The notes under the pieces were generated by a model that was not told where the DNA came from, ran no database searches, and was given only the letters and a program-made list of their open reading frames with translations. A stretch of DNA of 64,000 bases from assembly GCA_017607445.1 (NCBI GenBank), contig JAEVHH010000003.1:2728001-2792000 (forward strand), in the 5' to 3' direction. Position numbers and translations under genes: made by a program. Below, one piece after another: positions 1 to 12,889 of this stretch. Positions within the stretch are counted from its first letter, which is position 1. Each line of letters opens with the position of its first letter. Source of the stretch: Histoplasma ohiense. Its lineage: Eukaryota; Ascomycota; Eurotiomycetes; Onygenales; Ajellomycetaceae.

Positions 1-872
1 TTCACAAAATGCTGCTCTCTGATGAAGTTCTGAATGAGAGATTTACTATATATCAAACTGCTGTTGTGAGATTTGTACTTGATATGCAGATCTACAAGAA
101 TGCAGATGAGATTCTAGAATTCTATATAAACTCTGATGATCTGTTGTCACAGCAGAGTGTGGCATTCAATCATAGCAGCATTTCAGAAAGTGTGTTTTTA
201 CATTCTGCTATTACATTGATGTCATCCTTGCTGGGTCAAGATCTTGGTATGTTATTTGAGTTGACTGATAATATAGATGAAGATGAGGAAGTGAATAGTT
301 CTGTTGAAGTGTTAAAAAGAAACACAGCAGTATATTACTGTTGTTGTATTCAACATTTGACAACATCTCCTCATCATCATTGTGAGTCTGCTGAGAGTTG
401 ATATAAAAAATGCAGACACTGCTTGATGATGAAGCACATCTGCATTGCAGTAAGTTATTATTCAAAACAAATGTTTTTATGATATATAATATTAACTTTC
501 TATTAGATGTCAGTGAATGCTGTTGAATTGACTCAGACAGTTATCAACACTGCTGAGAATCTAATTGTTGCTGATATAAATACTTTGAATGTTAATGTTT
601 TGCAGAGTGCTGTAACTGTGATGATTAGATTCTTTGCTGTGAAGATCTGAGAGATTCAATGAGATGATTCTTCTGAGACTTCAGCTGAAACAGTGATTGA
701 TGAGATTTCAGTAATTACATCACTGATCACAGCTCTCAAGTCATCATTGAAACATCATACTTCATCAGTTGAGAAAATCTGAGATAATAAACAGATTTGT
801 CTTAATGACAATTTCTTGAATGACACTGATCAAGCTGAGGCAGATCTGTTTTTTAATCTCTGAGTGGAATAA
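1..872 (+). pseudogene. Antisense accessory gene of family 1, copy A (exons 2-3)
   Basis: This gene runs opposite to gag-pol in the interval between pol and the 3' LTR. Exon 2 is visible from position 1 to 449, intron 2 is 450-506 (GTAAGT donor, ATTAAC branch-like motif, TATTAG acceptor), and exon 3 is 507-872, ending in TAA. Both visible exons stay in one frame across a phase-0 intron. The end of exon 2 is Cys/His rich (CCC, HHHC, CRHC, HIC spaced like a zinc-binding segment). Internal TGA codons (for example near 649 and 661) sit where CGA Arg codons are likely to have been. Exon 1 is off-window; copy B (19297-20447) shows it. The product is unrecognised. The gene ends within about 20 bp of the convergent pol stop. 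Confidence 0.72.
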
Positions 873-884
873 ATATATTCAGCA

Positions 885-3800
885 GTTATCATTGTCTTCT
901 TTGTTTTTGTTTACTGACTGACTTCTGATAGATTTTATTAAACTGTTTCAAGTACTTCTGACTGTTCATCAAATTTTCCTTGAATTCTCAAGAATTGTCT
1001 GTGTCTGTACAATCTTTCCATTTGACAAGATACTGTGTTTGACTGTGATACTGACACTTATTTAATATAGCTTCAACTTTTCATTTCTCTTGCATGTCTA
1101 TAATTATCAGTTCTGCTTGTGGGATTTGTCCATCACACACATGATATGGTTTGAGAAGAGAAACATGGAATATGAAATGAATTTCTTTATATTACAGTAT
1201 GAGTTTCAGTTTGTACACCTGTGTACCACAGATATCAATTATTTGAAAGAGACTCAAAAATTAATGATCTAGTTTGAGTGAGGATTGCAAGGTGGATATA
1301 TTTTTTGCATGCAGCATTACTCAGTTCTCTATCTTAAAGCTTTTTGATATATGATGCTGATTGTAATACTTTTTCTCAGTTGTTTTGACAGTTTCCAGAT
1401 ATTCTCAGATCTTGTTCTCTGCTTGCTTCATCTGTTCTACTTGTTTCATCACTGATTTTGACATGTCTGTGCTTGGGGGTTTCATGTCTATGTGAAGTTC
1501 AGTTGATTGGCTGATCATTGCTTCAGATGATGTCATTTTTATCAATGTGTGGAAGATGTTGTTATATACTCATTGCATCAGAGAAATCCATTCTATCCAA
1601 TTATCTTGCTGATAGCTGCAATATATGCAAAGATAATATTCAATCATCTGATTCAATCATTCTGTCTGACTGTCAGTTTGCGGGTGGAATGCTGTTGATA
1701 ATTTTCATCAGACATGAAGCAGATAATATAATGTTGATCAAAACTTGCTATTTATTAATGAATTTTGATTACTAATAATGTTCACAGATAGGTCAAAGTT
1801 CTTCACAATTCTTTATACAATAATATCTGTGAGTTCTTCTGCATCTAGCTCTGAAGATGTGGGTACAATTATGGCTCATTTGATAAATAAATCAATAAAT
1901 ATGACAATAGCATTATAGATTTGACTTCTCTTTTTATTATCTGACAGATCTTCAATAAAGTTCATGCTAATTGTATGTCATTTTTTATCTGACACTGAAT
2001 GTGATTATAGCAACTCATACAGCTTGTGCTGTGGTATCTTGATGTGTTGACAAACATTGCAAATTCTCATATATTCTGCAATTTCATTGCTCATATCATG
2101 TCACAAGTACTTGTGTTTGATTGCTTTGATGATTTTGTCATGTTCAAAATGATCATCTTGAGAATCATCATGATTCATTTTCATTATTTCATGTCTTATG
2201 ATCTTATCTTATAATATGTAGACTTTATCATCTTTTCTGAGCAGATCATCTTTATCTACTGCTCAGATTGAATAATTATCTACACTAATATCACTCATCT
2301 CTAGTCTTCTGTGAAGTTCAGATGTGTCAGCATCTCTATTCTGAATCTGCAGTAAGAGTTTGATGATAGATTCAGCTATCTCTTTGTGATAGACTGTCTC
2401 AGATTTAAATATCTTGACAGCTAGAATCTGTGACATCAGAATCTCTAAATTTAACTCTGTAATATCTGTGATTTTATTCTCATCTGCAGATGTGTTCTTT
2501 ATTCTGCAGAGATTGTTGTCATTGATGACTACAGATCTCTTCACTCAACAATTTTCATTAGCTTACAGATTTTTTTGTATTATCTTGACACATTGATCTA
2601 ATTTTGTGTTTTCTTTTGTCTTTAATGACTTAAAGATTCTTTTATGCAGCTTCTCTTGCAGAGTAGAAAGCCTCATCAAAGAAGCTGTGTGTTTTACAAA
2701 ATCTGAATAATGACTTGATACATCTGTGGGATTATTTTTCTCAGAATAATGCTCTATTTCAAAATTGAATGCTGAGAGTATTTCCATTCAGTGAATCTGA
2801 CACTCATTTAGCTGCTTCATTGTCATGAAGTGCTGGAGATTGACATGATCAGATAAAACAGTTATTGAGTGCCTGCTATTATGTAAGTAGTGACATCATT
2901 GTCTGAAAGCTTCTACAATTGGCAACATTTCTAGATCATATATTTGATAATGTCTTTCTGTTTCTGTGAGCTTTCTAGACCAAAATGTGATCAGATGTCA
3001 GTGATCATCATTCATTAATTGTGATATTACTGTGATGATTGCAACATCAGATTCATCTGTTTCTATACAGAGCTTTCACTGCAGATCAAAGTGAATTAAC
3101 AATGATACTTTTGTAAAGCATTCTTTTAACTGCAAAATTGTGTGCTTGCAGTTTTTGTCTAACTGAACAGATGTGTTATTCTTCCCTCTTTTCATTTCAT
3201 AATCTTTTAACAATTCAGTCAGAGGTGCTGTTATTATTGAGAACTTGTATATAAATCAACAATAGAAATTGATGAATTCTAGAAATATTTGCAATTCATT
3301 TATAGTTCACAGTTCTGATCAATCTAGAATTGTGTTGACACAGCATTTCTCAACAGTAATGCTCTGTGTGGTAACCACAAAACTCAAAAATCCAATTTCT
3401 GTTGTGTGGAATATACACTTACTAAGTTTGGCATATAGTTTTCATTGCCTTAACTGTTCCAGCATGTTCTTAACATGGACAACATGTTCATCAAGTGTGT
3501 TTGAATAGATTACAATATCATTGAGATAAGCCACACAATATACATCTAAAAGGTCACTGAGGGCTTTGTTGATATAAGATTAGAAGATCACAGAGGCATT
3601 GATTAGTTCAAAAGATAAGACTAGATATTCAAAGTGTTCATATTGTGTTTGAAATGCTGTTTTTCATTCATCCTCTGCTTGTATGTGAATTCTATAATAC
3701 ACATCTCTAAGGTTCAACTGTGTATATATTTTGACACCTGCTAATCTATCAAGTATTTCACTTATCAAGAGCAGTGGATATCAATTCTTGACTGTTATTT

Positions 3801-5675
3801 CATTCAATTCTCAATAATCCACACAAAGACACAGAGTTCCATTTTTCTTGAGTGTGAATAATACTGACATACCTGCTGAGCTCTTGAACAGACATATTCA
3901 ATTCTTCTCTAATACTTTTTCAATATATTCTTGAAGGATGAAGAGTTCTTGAGATGATAAGTTATATATTGATTGATATGAAGGTTCTTTGCCAGGTTTG
4001 AGATCTATGATATGATCATGAGATGTGTGTTTCACATCAGATATGTCTTCTTGAAATACATCAAGATAATCTTTATAATCATCTGAGATATTTGGCTCAG
4101 TTGCTGCACTCACAGCTTGTAATGATAAAGCAGTGAATATAATATTGTCATCATCAATTAGTGTTGTGAATTCTTTAGCAGTATTCAGATGCACATGGTT
4201 AATATTTGATGCTTTTCTATAGATTCAACATCTTCACACTCAGTTGATATCAGAGTTCACAGCTTTCAACCACAGCATGCTCAAAATTACATCATATTCA
4301 TTAATATCAGCTTCTTCAAAATGGTGGAATCCTTCTCAGAGAACATGTTCATCATCAATAATCTTCATTGCAGCTCTTTGTTGTTCATATGATTTAATCT
4401 TATAATTATCAACTGCTTCCACTACTTTTGGTTTACCTTCTGCCTTCAAGAAATATTTTGATGCTCAGATGTGAGACACAAAGTTCACATCCACATCAGA
4501 ATCCACTAGCATCCACATCATCAACCATCCCACTTCTGTCAGCATCTACATATTCATTGCTAATAATCATTTATCTCACAGTCTAGTTGTTCATATTCTC
4601 AATGCAGCAGCTGCTTCTACAATTGAGATTGCTGGTTTTTTGCTTGTCAAACTTGGTTACACTTTTCAAGATGTAACATTCAACAATCATTTGCAATATG
4701 ACTCTTCTTATAACAGTGAGAACACTTCTTCATTCAGTTATATTTATCTTTCTTGATTTGTTCAGTTGAATCTGTTTGTTCCTCTCATTTCCTCTTGTTT
4801 TGATGGTTGCTAGATTTATCAGAACAACACTAATTCTCTATAAATATCACAGATCTTTCTTTGTAAATAGCATGTCATTGCTCTGACATATTTTTCTTGA
4901 GAGTCTGTAGAGTTTGAAGCAACTCTTTGTAGTTCTGAAGATCTTGATTTCAACAGTTGAGTTCAGTGTGTAATATCTTCAATGCTTTACTACACAAGTT
5001 ATTCATTCTTTGTTCTTCACTATATGAGGGTAAGTAGTATTCTCAGTCTTTGAGATATTTAGAGAAATTGTGTATCAATTGCTATTCTTGTTGCTTTGCA
5101 TCTTGAAATTTTTGACTCATCAATCAGTACTGATTCTGTGGATCATTAATTTGCATTTCTAGATGTGATAATATATTGTCAAAAGTCAACAGTGTTGCTT
5201 CTCTATGTCTCTCATACAATGATACAAAATTCAACTATTTCTGCTTAATGTGGGTGTCAAGATAGAGTTTAGCATCATTTATCTTGTGTTCTTTCTTTCA
5301 ATAATACCAGCAGTGGTGTGTAAAGAGAGTCAATATGCAATCTTTATAGTTCTTGAATTCTAACATATTTTTTCCTCAATAATAGTTCTTAATCTTCAAT
5401 CTCAGTGGTGTTTCATTATCATCATCTGTATTGTTCACAGATTGATTTTGCAGTGGTTCTGTGGTGATATTCTGAATTAATTGAGACTTGATGAGAGTAT
5501 CTTCACAAATCTGCACTTTCAACTCATTGAGCTGCTGTTGTGCATGCAGAATAGCTAATTGCTGCTCTCATTCATGAATTTGATCATTCAACTGTTGCAA
5601 ACGCGCATTGTGATCATCAGAGGCAGTAGAGAATTCAGATTGGTTTTCAAGAAATCTTGCACATGTTGAGATCAT
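885..5675 (-). pseudogene. Family 1 gag-pol, decayed (copy A)
   Basis: Gag begins at an ATG at 5675. Reading leftwards there are a gag coiled region, the CCHC knuckle, the -1 slippery site (4635-4641), protease, reverse transcriptase, RNase H, integrase and a C-terminal chromodomain near 890-1080. The open stretch at 3898-4194 is the protease/RT linker and its protein is about 85% identical to that at 15957-16238 in copy B. From the gag ATG the pol frame is shifted by -1, as in copy B. Many TGA stops replace Arg (CGA) or Trp (TGG) codons, so no full polyprotein can be made. Family assignment is secure from the domain order shared with copy B. Confidence 0.88.
4635..4641 (-). promoter_or_regulatory. 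-1 ribosomal frameshift heptamer, family 1 copy A
   Basis: On the minus strand the gag frame reads A AAA AAC just after the zinc knuckle, followed by a zero-frame TAG. The same heptamer and stop occur in copy B at 15528-15534. The layout fits programmed -1 frameshifting for Gag-Pol. No stimulatory RNA structure was evaluated. Confidence 0.75.
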
Positions 5676-5761
5676 CTTGCATGTTTTAACTAATGTTGCA
5701 TGCTTTATTGTAGATGTGTGTAACAATGGATCACTCAAATAAAGTTTAGAGTGATTAGAAT

Positions 5762-6032
5762 TGTAAGAGATGATTGTAGATATAATTATGAAAGTAGTGT
5801 GAAGTATGCATGTAGAATGTTAAGAAGATAGCAATCTCTATTATTCAAAGCTAATCACTGATCTTCTAATATCTACAGATATCAGTGAGCATTATATAGA
5901 CAACTACCACATACTACAGCCATCTATGATGCCATGCACTATGTCCCTCTTCATTAATTCTGACATGTTCTGTGTTCTTCTATCACCACATAGCTATTTT
6001 CTAATATAGATATCTCTGTTGCGTCTATTACA
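5762..6032 (-). repeat. 5' LTR of family 1 copy A
   Basis: A 271-bp LTR bounded by TGTAA and TTACA. It aligns in reverse complement along its length with the copy B LTRs at 14117-14388 and 20991-21261. The 3' LTR of this copy lies beyond the window start. Confidence 0.92.
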
Positions 6033-8725
6033 ACAAGCTTATTGATAATCTTTAGATTCTTCTTGTAGACTTTGCACCCTCATCTGCATATCCAGTGGGT
6101 AGTAGGTTGCACCTCAGTCCAAGCTTCAAATGATGTGAGTGGAGCTCTTTGCTTGCATCTGTAAATTTTAGTTGATGTTGAGGATGTGTTGATCATCATG
6201 ATCACAGCTTGTATTGCCTCTTCTCATAATTTTCTAACTAGTTCACTATCAAATAGAAGGCTTCTCATCTTTTCTGCAACAATTCTGTTGACACATTCAG
6301 CAGGACTGTTCAATTGTGACATGTCAGATATAGTCATTTCATACACAATTCCTCTGTTCTGACAGTAGGTCTTAAGATCTTGGCCTTTAAATTCACTGTC
6401 ATCATCTCAGTGTAGGGTTTCTATACAGTGTTGTGTAGTTGCCTCAATGCTTGTGATGAAATTCATCAATCTCATGGTAGACTCATCTTTCAACATCATT
6501 AAAATTGCTCATTGATACTGAATAGTGTCATCTGTTATCTCTAATCAGTAGCTGACACTCTCTCTAGTGGATAGATCATTCCCATCAAAAAGTGTCTTTC
6601 CACCCTCTGCTAGATCAATGAAGAATCTCATTGCTGGCTTGATAGCTTGTGTCATAAATGCAAAGATTGAACATGTCATCTTTGCTTGAATATAGACTTT
6701 GCAAAATGATAAAGCTCATTGATTGATGATTCTCATTTCTAGATATGAATCTGCTGTCATTCTGAAGATATCTGTGGGGTTTAGATGTTTCAATTTTTGA
6801 TGTCACTGTGTCATTGTTAGTTCTACAATCTTTATGTCATTGTTGAGCAGTGTCAGTATTGTGTCAGTAGTTCTGTTGTTCATCATTGCATTGACAGGCT
6901 TGAATTTGCTGTTGGACAAGATGAATTGAATTAGATCCTTGTAGGCAGATGGCTTTTCCATTTTATAGATATCATTGTTGTTCAACTTCACTGTGAAGAA
7001 GAATGTTCTATCTGAAGACATAAAGAGCACAGTGTGATTGCTTCTGTATATCAATTGCTTGAAGATAAAGCTCTGATGTACAAATTTACTCATGCTCATG
7101 AGATTAACTTCTAATTTCAGAATGTAGTGGATGTCAGTTAGTAGCATGTCTGCCCTCTCAACAGTGATTTTTGTGTCATCTATCACTGCAGCAGACACTA
7201 TTGTTCCATCTGTCATTTCCAATTTGACAGTGTACTTTTGAGACTTTGCCATGATAAGATCTCTGTGAGATGTTGTGTGAGCATTCACATCTGAGTCTAG
7301 AATTCAGATATCTCTTGTGGGTCTTTCACTGCTCATGTAGGCTTTGTCTGTTATACAGAATACTTGTTCCACAACATTATGAACAGAAGCAATGTCAGCA
7401 TCAGCATTGTTCTTGTTCTTATTCTTACTGATGTTGTTGAAATTAGAAGAATGCTTCTCTGAGTATTTCTTTCAGCAATCATTCTGAATATGATCAGTTC
7501 TCTGACAGTGGAAGCAGATTCATATCTCACTGCTCTTCTTATCAGCTTTGAGATTTTTTTTCTTATTCTTATCTTTATTCTTGTTCTTCTTATTCTTCTT
7601 GTTGAATTTGGAGTTCTGTGTGTTATTGATAGAGTTTCTAGACATGTCAGCATTCACTTCATCAGTTGTTGAAAGCTGCAAGAGGATATCACAGCAAAGA
7701 ATCATGAAATCATCTTCTAAAGATTGAGTGTTATCTTTTTCAATTTGATTCATATGATTCTTAATGAATGAGGCCCATTCCTTGCTCACTTCAGTAAGTA
7801 AGCAGTCAAAAAACATGAAGTCTTCAACTCTATATTTTAGATGAATATAGTCAGTTCTTATGATGATCAAGTGTTCAATAAACATGCAATCAGAATCTTT
7901 TGACTTAACTGTCATGCTTGTCATTTTCTTGTATAATCTTGTTCTTAGAACAGCAGATCTCTTGGCAAAGTTATCCTCTATAATAGATTATAGAGAATAT
8001 GCAGATAGTTGAGAATTCTTGAGTACAGTAAAATGGAATTTTGTCTGTGGAGCAACTGATGATCACATATAGTTGTATAGTCACATGTTGCATTCTTTTC
8101 AAAATTGTTGTATATCAGTGCTGGCATTATCATCAGAGTCAGTTTACTTCTCATCAAGAATATCATCAGTCTCAGATTGCTTTGCTGCAAGAAGAATCTC
8201 TTTCTTTCACATGAGATAGTTCTCAGATTCAGTCAATACAACTGACTTTCTTATGAATCTCACTTAATCACAGAACTCATTAAGAATCTTCACAATTGCA
8301 GATATTCTGTCTTTTCTCTGCAGATAGTTTGTCAGATCTGTACTAATATTTTCATCACTAGCAGAGAGTTCACCTCTACTTGCTTTCATCTATTGAACTT
8401 TATATTGAAGTCTTACAATCTTTAATCTCATGTGAGTTTCTTCACTCACATCATCACAGCTATCAGAGTCATCTGTGTTATCTGACATCTCATTGTCATT
8501 AACTGAGTCTTTGTATTCAATATTCAACTTGTTTGATTTTTCTTTGATTGTGTCATCAGATTCAAATGCCTCTGAGGCAATTATCTTTCTGTTGATTGCA
8601 GATGTTGATAGATCTGTGTTCAGTTTTTCTTGTTGTGTCTCTGATGTTTGAGAACTTCTTCTTCTACACATCATTATATAGTTCTTCATTAAATCAGATG
8701 TTCCATCTGATCTCAGATTAACCAT
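6033..8725 (-). pseudogene. Copia gag-protease-integrase polyprotein, decayed
   Basis: One reading frame runs from an ATG at 8725 through gag to the end of the fragment without an indel; only point-mutation stops, mostly TGA, break it. Gag ends in a Lys/Asn-rich stretch and a CCHC knuckle near 7480-7520 (CFHC, then H and C at normal spacing). The protease motif reads DSD in place of DSG near 7295. A long readable stretch covers protease to the GAG-pre-integrase region (6803-7288). Integrase follows, with its first catalytic Asp near 6590, a second in a HxDDSEF block near 6400, and the Glu in a SPAECVNR block near 6300. The frame is then cut by copy A. Single-frame gag-pol is normal for copia. 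Confidence 0.85.
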
Positions 8726-8740
8726 CAGATTTAAAATAAA
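6033..8740 (-). mobile_element. Ty1/copia element, 5' part (interrupted by family 1 copy A)
   Basis: A minus-strand copia-type element whose 3' part (end of integrase, RT, RNase H) has been displaced leftwards beyond copy A and out of the window. The remaining order gag, CCHC knuckle, protease, integrase is diagnostic of Ty1/copia, where integrase precedes RT. The 5' LTR is not resolved. A TG-beginning, CpG-retaining segment starts near 8834, but it merges into the promoter region of the FunK1 gene and I could not find the matching LTR end. Confidence 0.85.
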
Positions 8741-9427
8741 TTATCAAGATGTCTAGGCATGCATTCAACAATGTATGAAGACATTGTTAGCACATTATTG
8801 CAGTGGTTCTCATAGCTTCTAAGGGTCATAACCTGTGGGAGGATAACATTGTTGTCATTACTAAACTAACTACGCGAGAGCAACACAATATGTTGGGGGG
8901 CACGTGATAGAGTAGCCGTAGTACCCACTAACAAATATGGACCCCAGCAAAACCTGAAACGTCAGTAGTTCTCCTGCAGCACGTGAGCGTGCTGGCTGCC
9001 AAGGAAGATCAGGTATTAGTAATCACTGATACTTAGGCCTCACTCTTTTTCGTACTGTCTAATAACAAGGCTAGTAATCTCCCACACGACGAGTTGGTTG
9101 ACCCATTTAATTCTAAATGGGAATAGCCGGCCTTCCTCAAACTCTTATCAATCCCCTTGGTTCGCGCTTATTACTATTCCGTTCAAATAGGATTAATGTA
9201 CACATGGTTCCTTGCTCGACGGTTCTATCCGCTACCATAATCCTCCCTTTGATTATATATATTAGCATCTGTTTCTAGCAAGCTATCTTGTCTCGCAGAT
9301 TTTATACATCATAACTTTCTAACAATTCTGCATTTTTGTTCTCCTGTTTGCCTCCCATCACGTAATATTAGCATACCAACCTAATTTTTCTCCTCTTACA
9401 CACCAACTCAACAGTTATACCGTCAAA
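8741..9427 (+). promoter_or_regulatory. Unmutated upstream region of the FunK1 gene
   Basis: Unlike the flanking elements, this interval keeps ordinary CpG and CpC/GpG content. On the plus strand it offers a TATA-like run near 9254-9265, CT-rich stretches, and a favourable start context (CAAAATGG) at 9428. The left end (8741-8870) is the leader of the copia element and carries a possible primer-binding segment near 8805-8833. Two CACGTG-like motifs sit near 8901 and 8980, the second in a GCACGTGAGCGTGC near-palindrome. Whether part of 8834-9000 is a copia LTR is unresolved. Confidence 0.55.
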
Positions 9428-11875
9428 ATGGCGGAACTTTCATAAGGAGATTGCAACATTATCAATAACCATCCTCTAACCAACTTAGTTGATCGTTTAT
9501 GAGGCGCGCTTCAGGAAGCCGAAAGAATATATGAGTCGCATCTAATTTATGATGGCGCTGATGAGAGCCTTGACCAACTCTATCAAAATGTGATTTCAAA
9601 ACTCCTCTCTGCTTTACAGGGAGAGGATGCAGCCTACAGCCTTTGCTCATGGATAAATGATGGAGATGTGGCATCTGATCTAGCACAATTATTTGAGCGC
9701 CTCTGAAAGGCAAAAGGACACTTCAGATACAACGACTACCAGCTGCTGGTGAACCTGATTATTCAAAGGCCTTCGACTGAATCTCAGAACACCGAAACAT
9801 GGAACTTTGATGTCTGAAAAGCTGTATTTACTCTCATTGACATCATTCCTCAAACAACACCATCAGTGAGTGCTCCCCTCTCCTATGACAGCACATCAGT
9901 CAAATCCACATCATCATCACAGAAAGGCTCTGAGCAGACATGTGATTTGATGAATTCAAGAATCTTTGAGAAGATACATAGCTGCACATTTCAAGTCATT
10001 AAAAGTTTCTTTGACAAATACTTTGAGAAGAAGAACTGAAGTGGCAAAGCTGATGTCATCTGTCAACATATACTGATTTCAGACAGCAACAGTAATTGAG
10101 CTCAGTTTTCTGATTCTTCTACACAGAACAATGTTCTCATCTGATGATTTCATCTTCAAAAGAATCTTCTCTCAGAATTACACAGTATCTACTATATCAT
10201 AATAAACAAAGCAGATTTTATCAGTTTGAAAACAGAACAGTAGATCAATCTTCTTTTACAAGTTAGAAATGAAAATCTCTCACAAAACAAACATAACTGA
10301 AGAGATATTCTGATGATTGACAAGCTCAAAAAATCAAAGAAGAAGATTGAAATCAAAATCACACTACTGCAGATCAGCTGCTGCATGCACAAGATTTTTA
10401 CTGCACAGCTTATTCAGTGATTCATTCATACATTCATCATCTACAGAATCAAGCTGAAGATGTGAATATTTGACCACTCAGATCTCTACAGCTCAGATAT
10501 CATCAATGTCTACACAGACTTAAAATAATTCTTTCAGATGCTTGTGAGCTACACTATAATAAGTAATGAGAAGCTGAGACTGAACATCTTTATTGCTAGA
10601 GATGAATACAGCAATAAATTAATAATCATCAAAAAGTCTGAAAACTCAGAGCAAAAGATGCTGTGGCTGAGTGAAATGCTTTTCTTTCAACATATCATTA
10701 TGTGTCATGGAACAACATGTTTTGTTGCAAACAATGGATAAGTGAAGAGCATTGTCAAATTCTCATGAGTGTTGAATAAGCAGCAGTCAGAGGCGGAACT
10801 TCTCAAACTGATGAATCAGAAGAATATTCAGAAAGTCATCAGAATCATTGATTATAGTATTGTTACTAATATTACCAACATACACTGTGGTCTGATCTTC
10901 AATGACAAGTGCCACAACTTCAAAAGCACATCCCTCAGCACAGCCTTCTCATTTCATCAATCTCAGCCACTCACCAAGCTCTGTTGCTTAGATATCTATT
11001 GAAAATTGTCTTTCAGAAAGCGCAGATCCCCGGACAAGAGTCTGCAGACATTCAAACAATCACATTTCATCAATCAATCATCAAAAAACACTTAGAAGAA
11101 GAGCAAACTAGTGTTCTTCATTCAATCAACACACAAACTCAGTCTCTTTGATAGAAATGATGAGAAACTTTATGACAACTGTGTTCTTCAGTGTCTCATG
11201 ATCTCACTCACTGATCAATCAATCTACAGATATGAATCATCACTGAAGCTGCTCAGAGCACTTCATGATGCAATACAGATACACTGATCTCTTTATCTGA
11301 ATGAAAACATTCTTCATCAGAATATTTTGAAGAACAATATAATCATCATCAATTCAGATATAATGAATAATCACTGAGACATGCTGATTGATCTGAATCT
11401 TGCCAAAGAAGTTGGAAATGAATGAAGTGATGTGTGACATCAGACTGACACAATGAAGTTCATGACTATTGAGATGTTGCTTAATATCAATTATATCTAT
11501 TATCATGATCTTGAGTTGTTTTTCTATATGCTTATCTGACAATGTGTCTATCACAGTTGGAAAAACTTAAATGAGCTACAGAGACAGAGACAAGATCAGC
11601 TCAAAGACAGCATGCTGAGAAAATAATATACTGAAACTTATAAGAAAATTGCAACTTATAAATGAGATAATATGAAAGCTGATGAATTTGAGTATCTTTT
11701 GCAGAAGTTTCCACTGAACTTCAAGTGTATCAAGCATCTTTGCAGAATCATACAAAGTGTACTGTTTTCTTACAGAAAGAAAAAACTTATTGTTGAAACA
11801 CTGCAAGACTCAAAAAGATTATATGATTCTATTATTAAAGTGTATAATAATATGATAGCTCTGATTGAAATCTAA
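9428..11875 (+). pseudogene. FunK1-type fungal protein kinase relic
   Basis: A single frame of 816 codons runs from ATG 9428 (MAEL) to TAA 11875 with no indel, interrupted only by point-mutation stops, mostly TGA, plus an early TAA at codon 6. The C-terminal half carries FunK1 (Pkinase_fungal) hallmarks. These are ALHDAIQIH before the catalytic loop, HQNILKNN at codons 630-637 where the family has an HRD-type loop, IDLNLAKE at 654-661 with the metal-binding Asp at 655, and KFMTIEML as the APE-like end of the activation segment. After these come the Y-HDLELFFY block and the ADEFEYLL/FPLNFKC tail. The catalytic Arg and Asp are replaced by Gln and Asn, so it is inactive even if read through. CpG persists up to about 9830, then falls away. 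FunK1 genes are multicopy in several fungi, which would expose them to repeat-directed mutation. Confidence 0.85.
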
Positions 11876-12889
11876 TAGAATTAATGAATACTCTGTTCTG
11901 ATGAATAAGTATTATATTATAGTCTGCTCAATACACATGGTTTAATGTGTCTAGTGATTTCTCTAATTAAGTTCACTTCACTTTCTAGACAGCTTACTAA
12001 ATCAGCTATATGATCTACTTTTAAGAGTGAAATATGAAATCCATCATATATATTCTGTCTTCTGAAGGAGTTGCATGAACATCGCTATTCATTACACCTG
12101 CAGTCAATAAGTTTGAATAACTAACTAGAGATGACTGAGAGCTCAAAGCCATTGTTGATTTCTAGAAGCTTTTTAATGTATATTATGAGAAAATACTGAC
12201 ATTTCTACTGCATGGATTGTAGGAAATCTTTTCCTTCAGTCAACAAAACTCAGAGACATCACTTTCAAAATCACTGAGTACAGAGAAATAGCTGTGAGTA
12301 AGTGATGTAGAGAAGTTGATTTCTTGAACCTCTCTATACAGTTTATACCACTTCAATCTTTCTCTCATTTCTTCACTGCTGTCATACTCTCAGTGTTAAT
12401 TGTTTTATTTCTTTTGAATTTTCTAATGATATGACAAAACTGTGATCTGTGATTCAGAATTGTGAGCTGGTGTTTCAAGCACTGCAATATATTTTTCTAT
12501 TTGTTTCAGTGACACAAGATGCAGTTATCTAGAGCTGATGATATCACTCAATCAGTCACTCTTTTTGCGCATGGCTGCATTATTCTACATATATTGTGCA
12601 ACAGAACAACATGAGAAGAAAATATTTATCTAATAGCAGACTGCTGTGTGAGGCCTCTGATTGTATATTATCAGAACTTGGAAAAAGTCTAAAATTGAAG
12701 AAGAGATGAGTATGCTGAGGTAAGCAATCTCAAAAAAACCTAATCAGAAAATTGTTGACTCATTGTCTAGAAGTCACAAGATAACTGATTAAAAAAGAAA
12801 ATGAAATCTGAAAATTCTGAAAGAGAAAATTCTAAGTTTCTAATATTTTAACAAATTCATCAGAAGTCTATATAAAAAGATGGAAATTT
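11876..12889. other. Spacer, no gene recognised
   Basis: AT-rich, CpG-poor sequence following the FunK1 stop. I found no sustained frame, RNA gene or repeat on either strand. A few CpG (near 12082 and 12568) suggest lighter mutation than in the elements. Confidence 0.5.

Larger units (their letters stand above)
1..6032 (-). mobile_element. Ty3/gypsy chromovirus family 1, copy A (cut by window start)
   Basis: A minus-strand LTR retrotransposon, about 85% of which lies in the window. Its 5' LTR is at 5762-6032, then gag, pol and the accessory antisense gene run leftwards off the edge. The order and protein remnants match copy B (14117-21261) on the opposite strand, and position 1 corresponds to about 20165 in copy B. 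It has inserted into a Ty1/copia integrase: sequence right of 6032 is copia, and ACAAG at 6033-6037 is one half of a possible target duplication whose partner is off-window. Internal reading frames are broken mostly by TGA. The outer LTR end keeps a CpG (GCGTC near 6021) that inner copies have lost. Confidence 0.93.

Noticed and set aside
7490..7672. 60-codon plus-strand hydrophobic ORF
   Set aside because: It is the complement of the Lys/Asn-rich linker of copia gag.
8834..9412. A 579-bp copia LTR (TG...CAACA) covering the whole CpG-rich interval
   Set aside because: It would end 15 bases before the FunK1 ATG and include its TATA-like region. No second copy of the LTR is in the window, so the boundary cannot be supported.
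9462..9713. 83-codon minus-strand ORF
   Set aside because: Shadow of the unmutated 5' part of the FunK1 frame.
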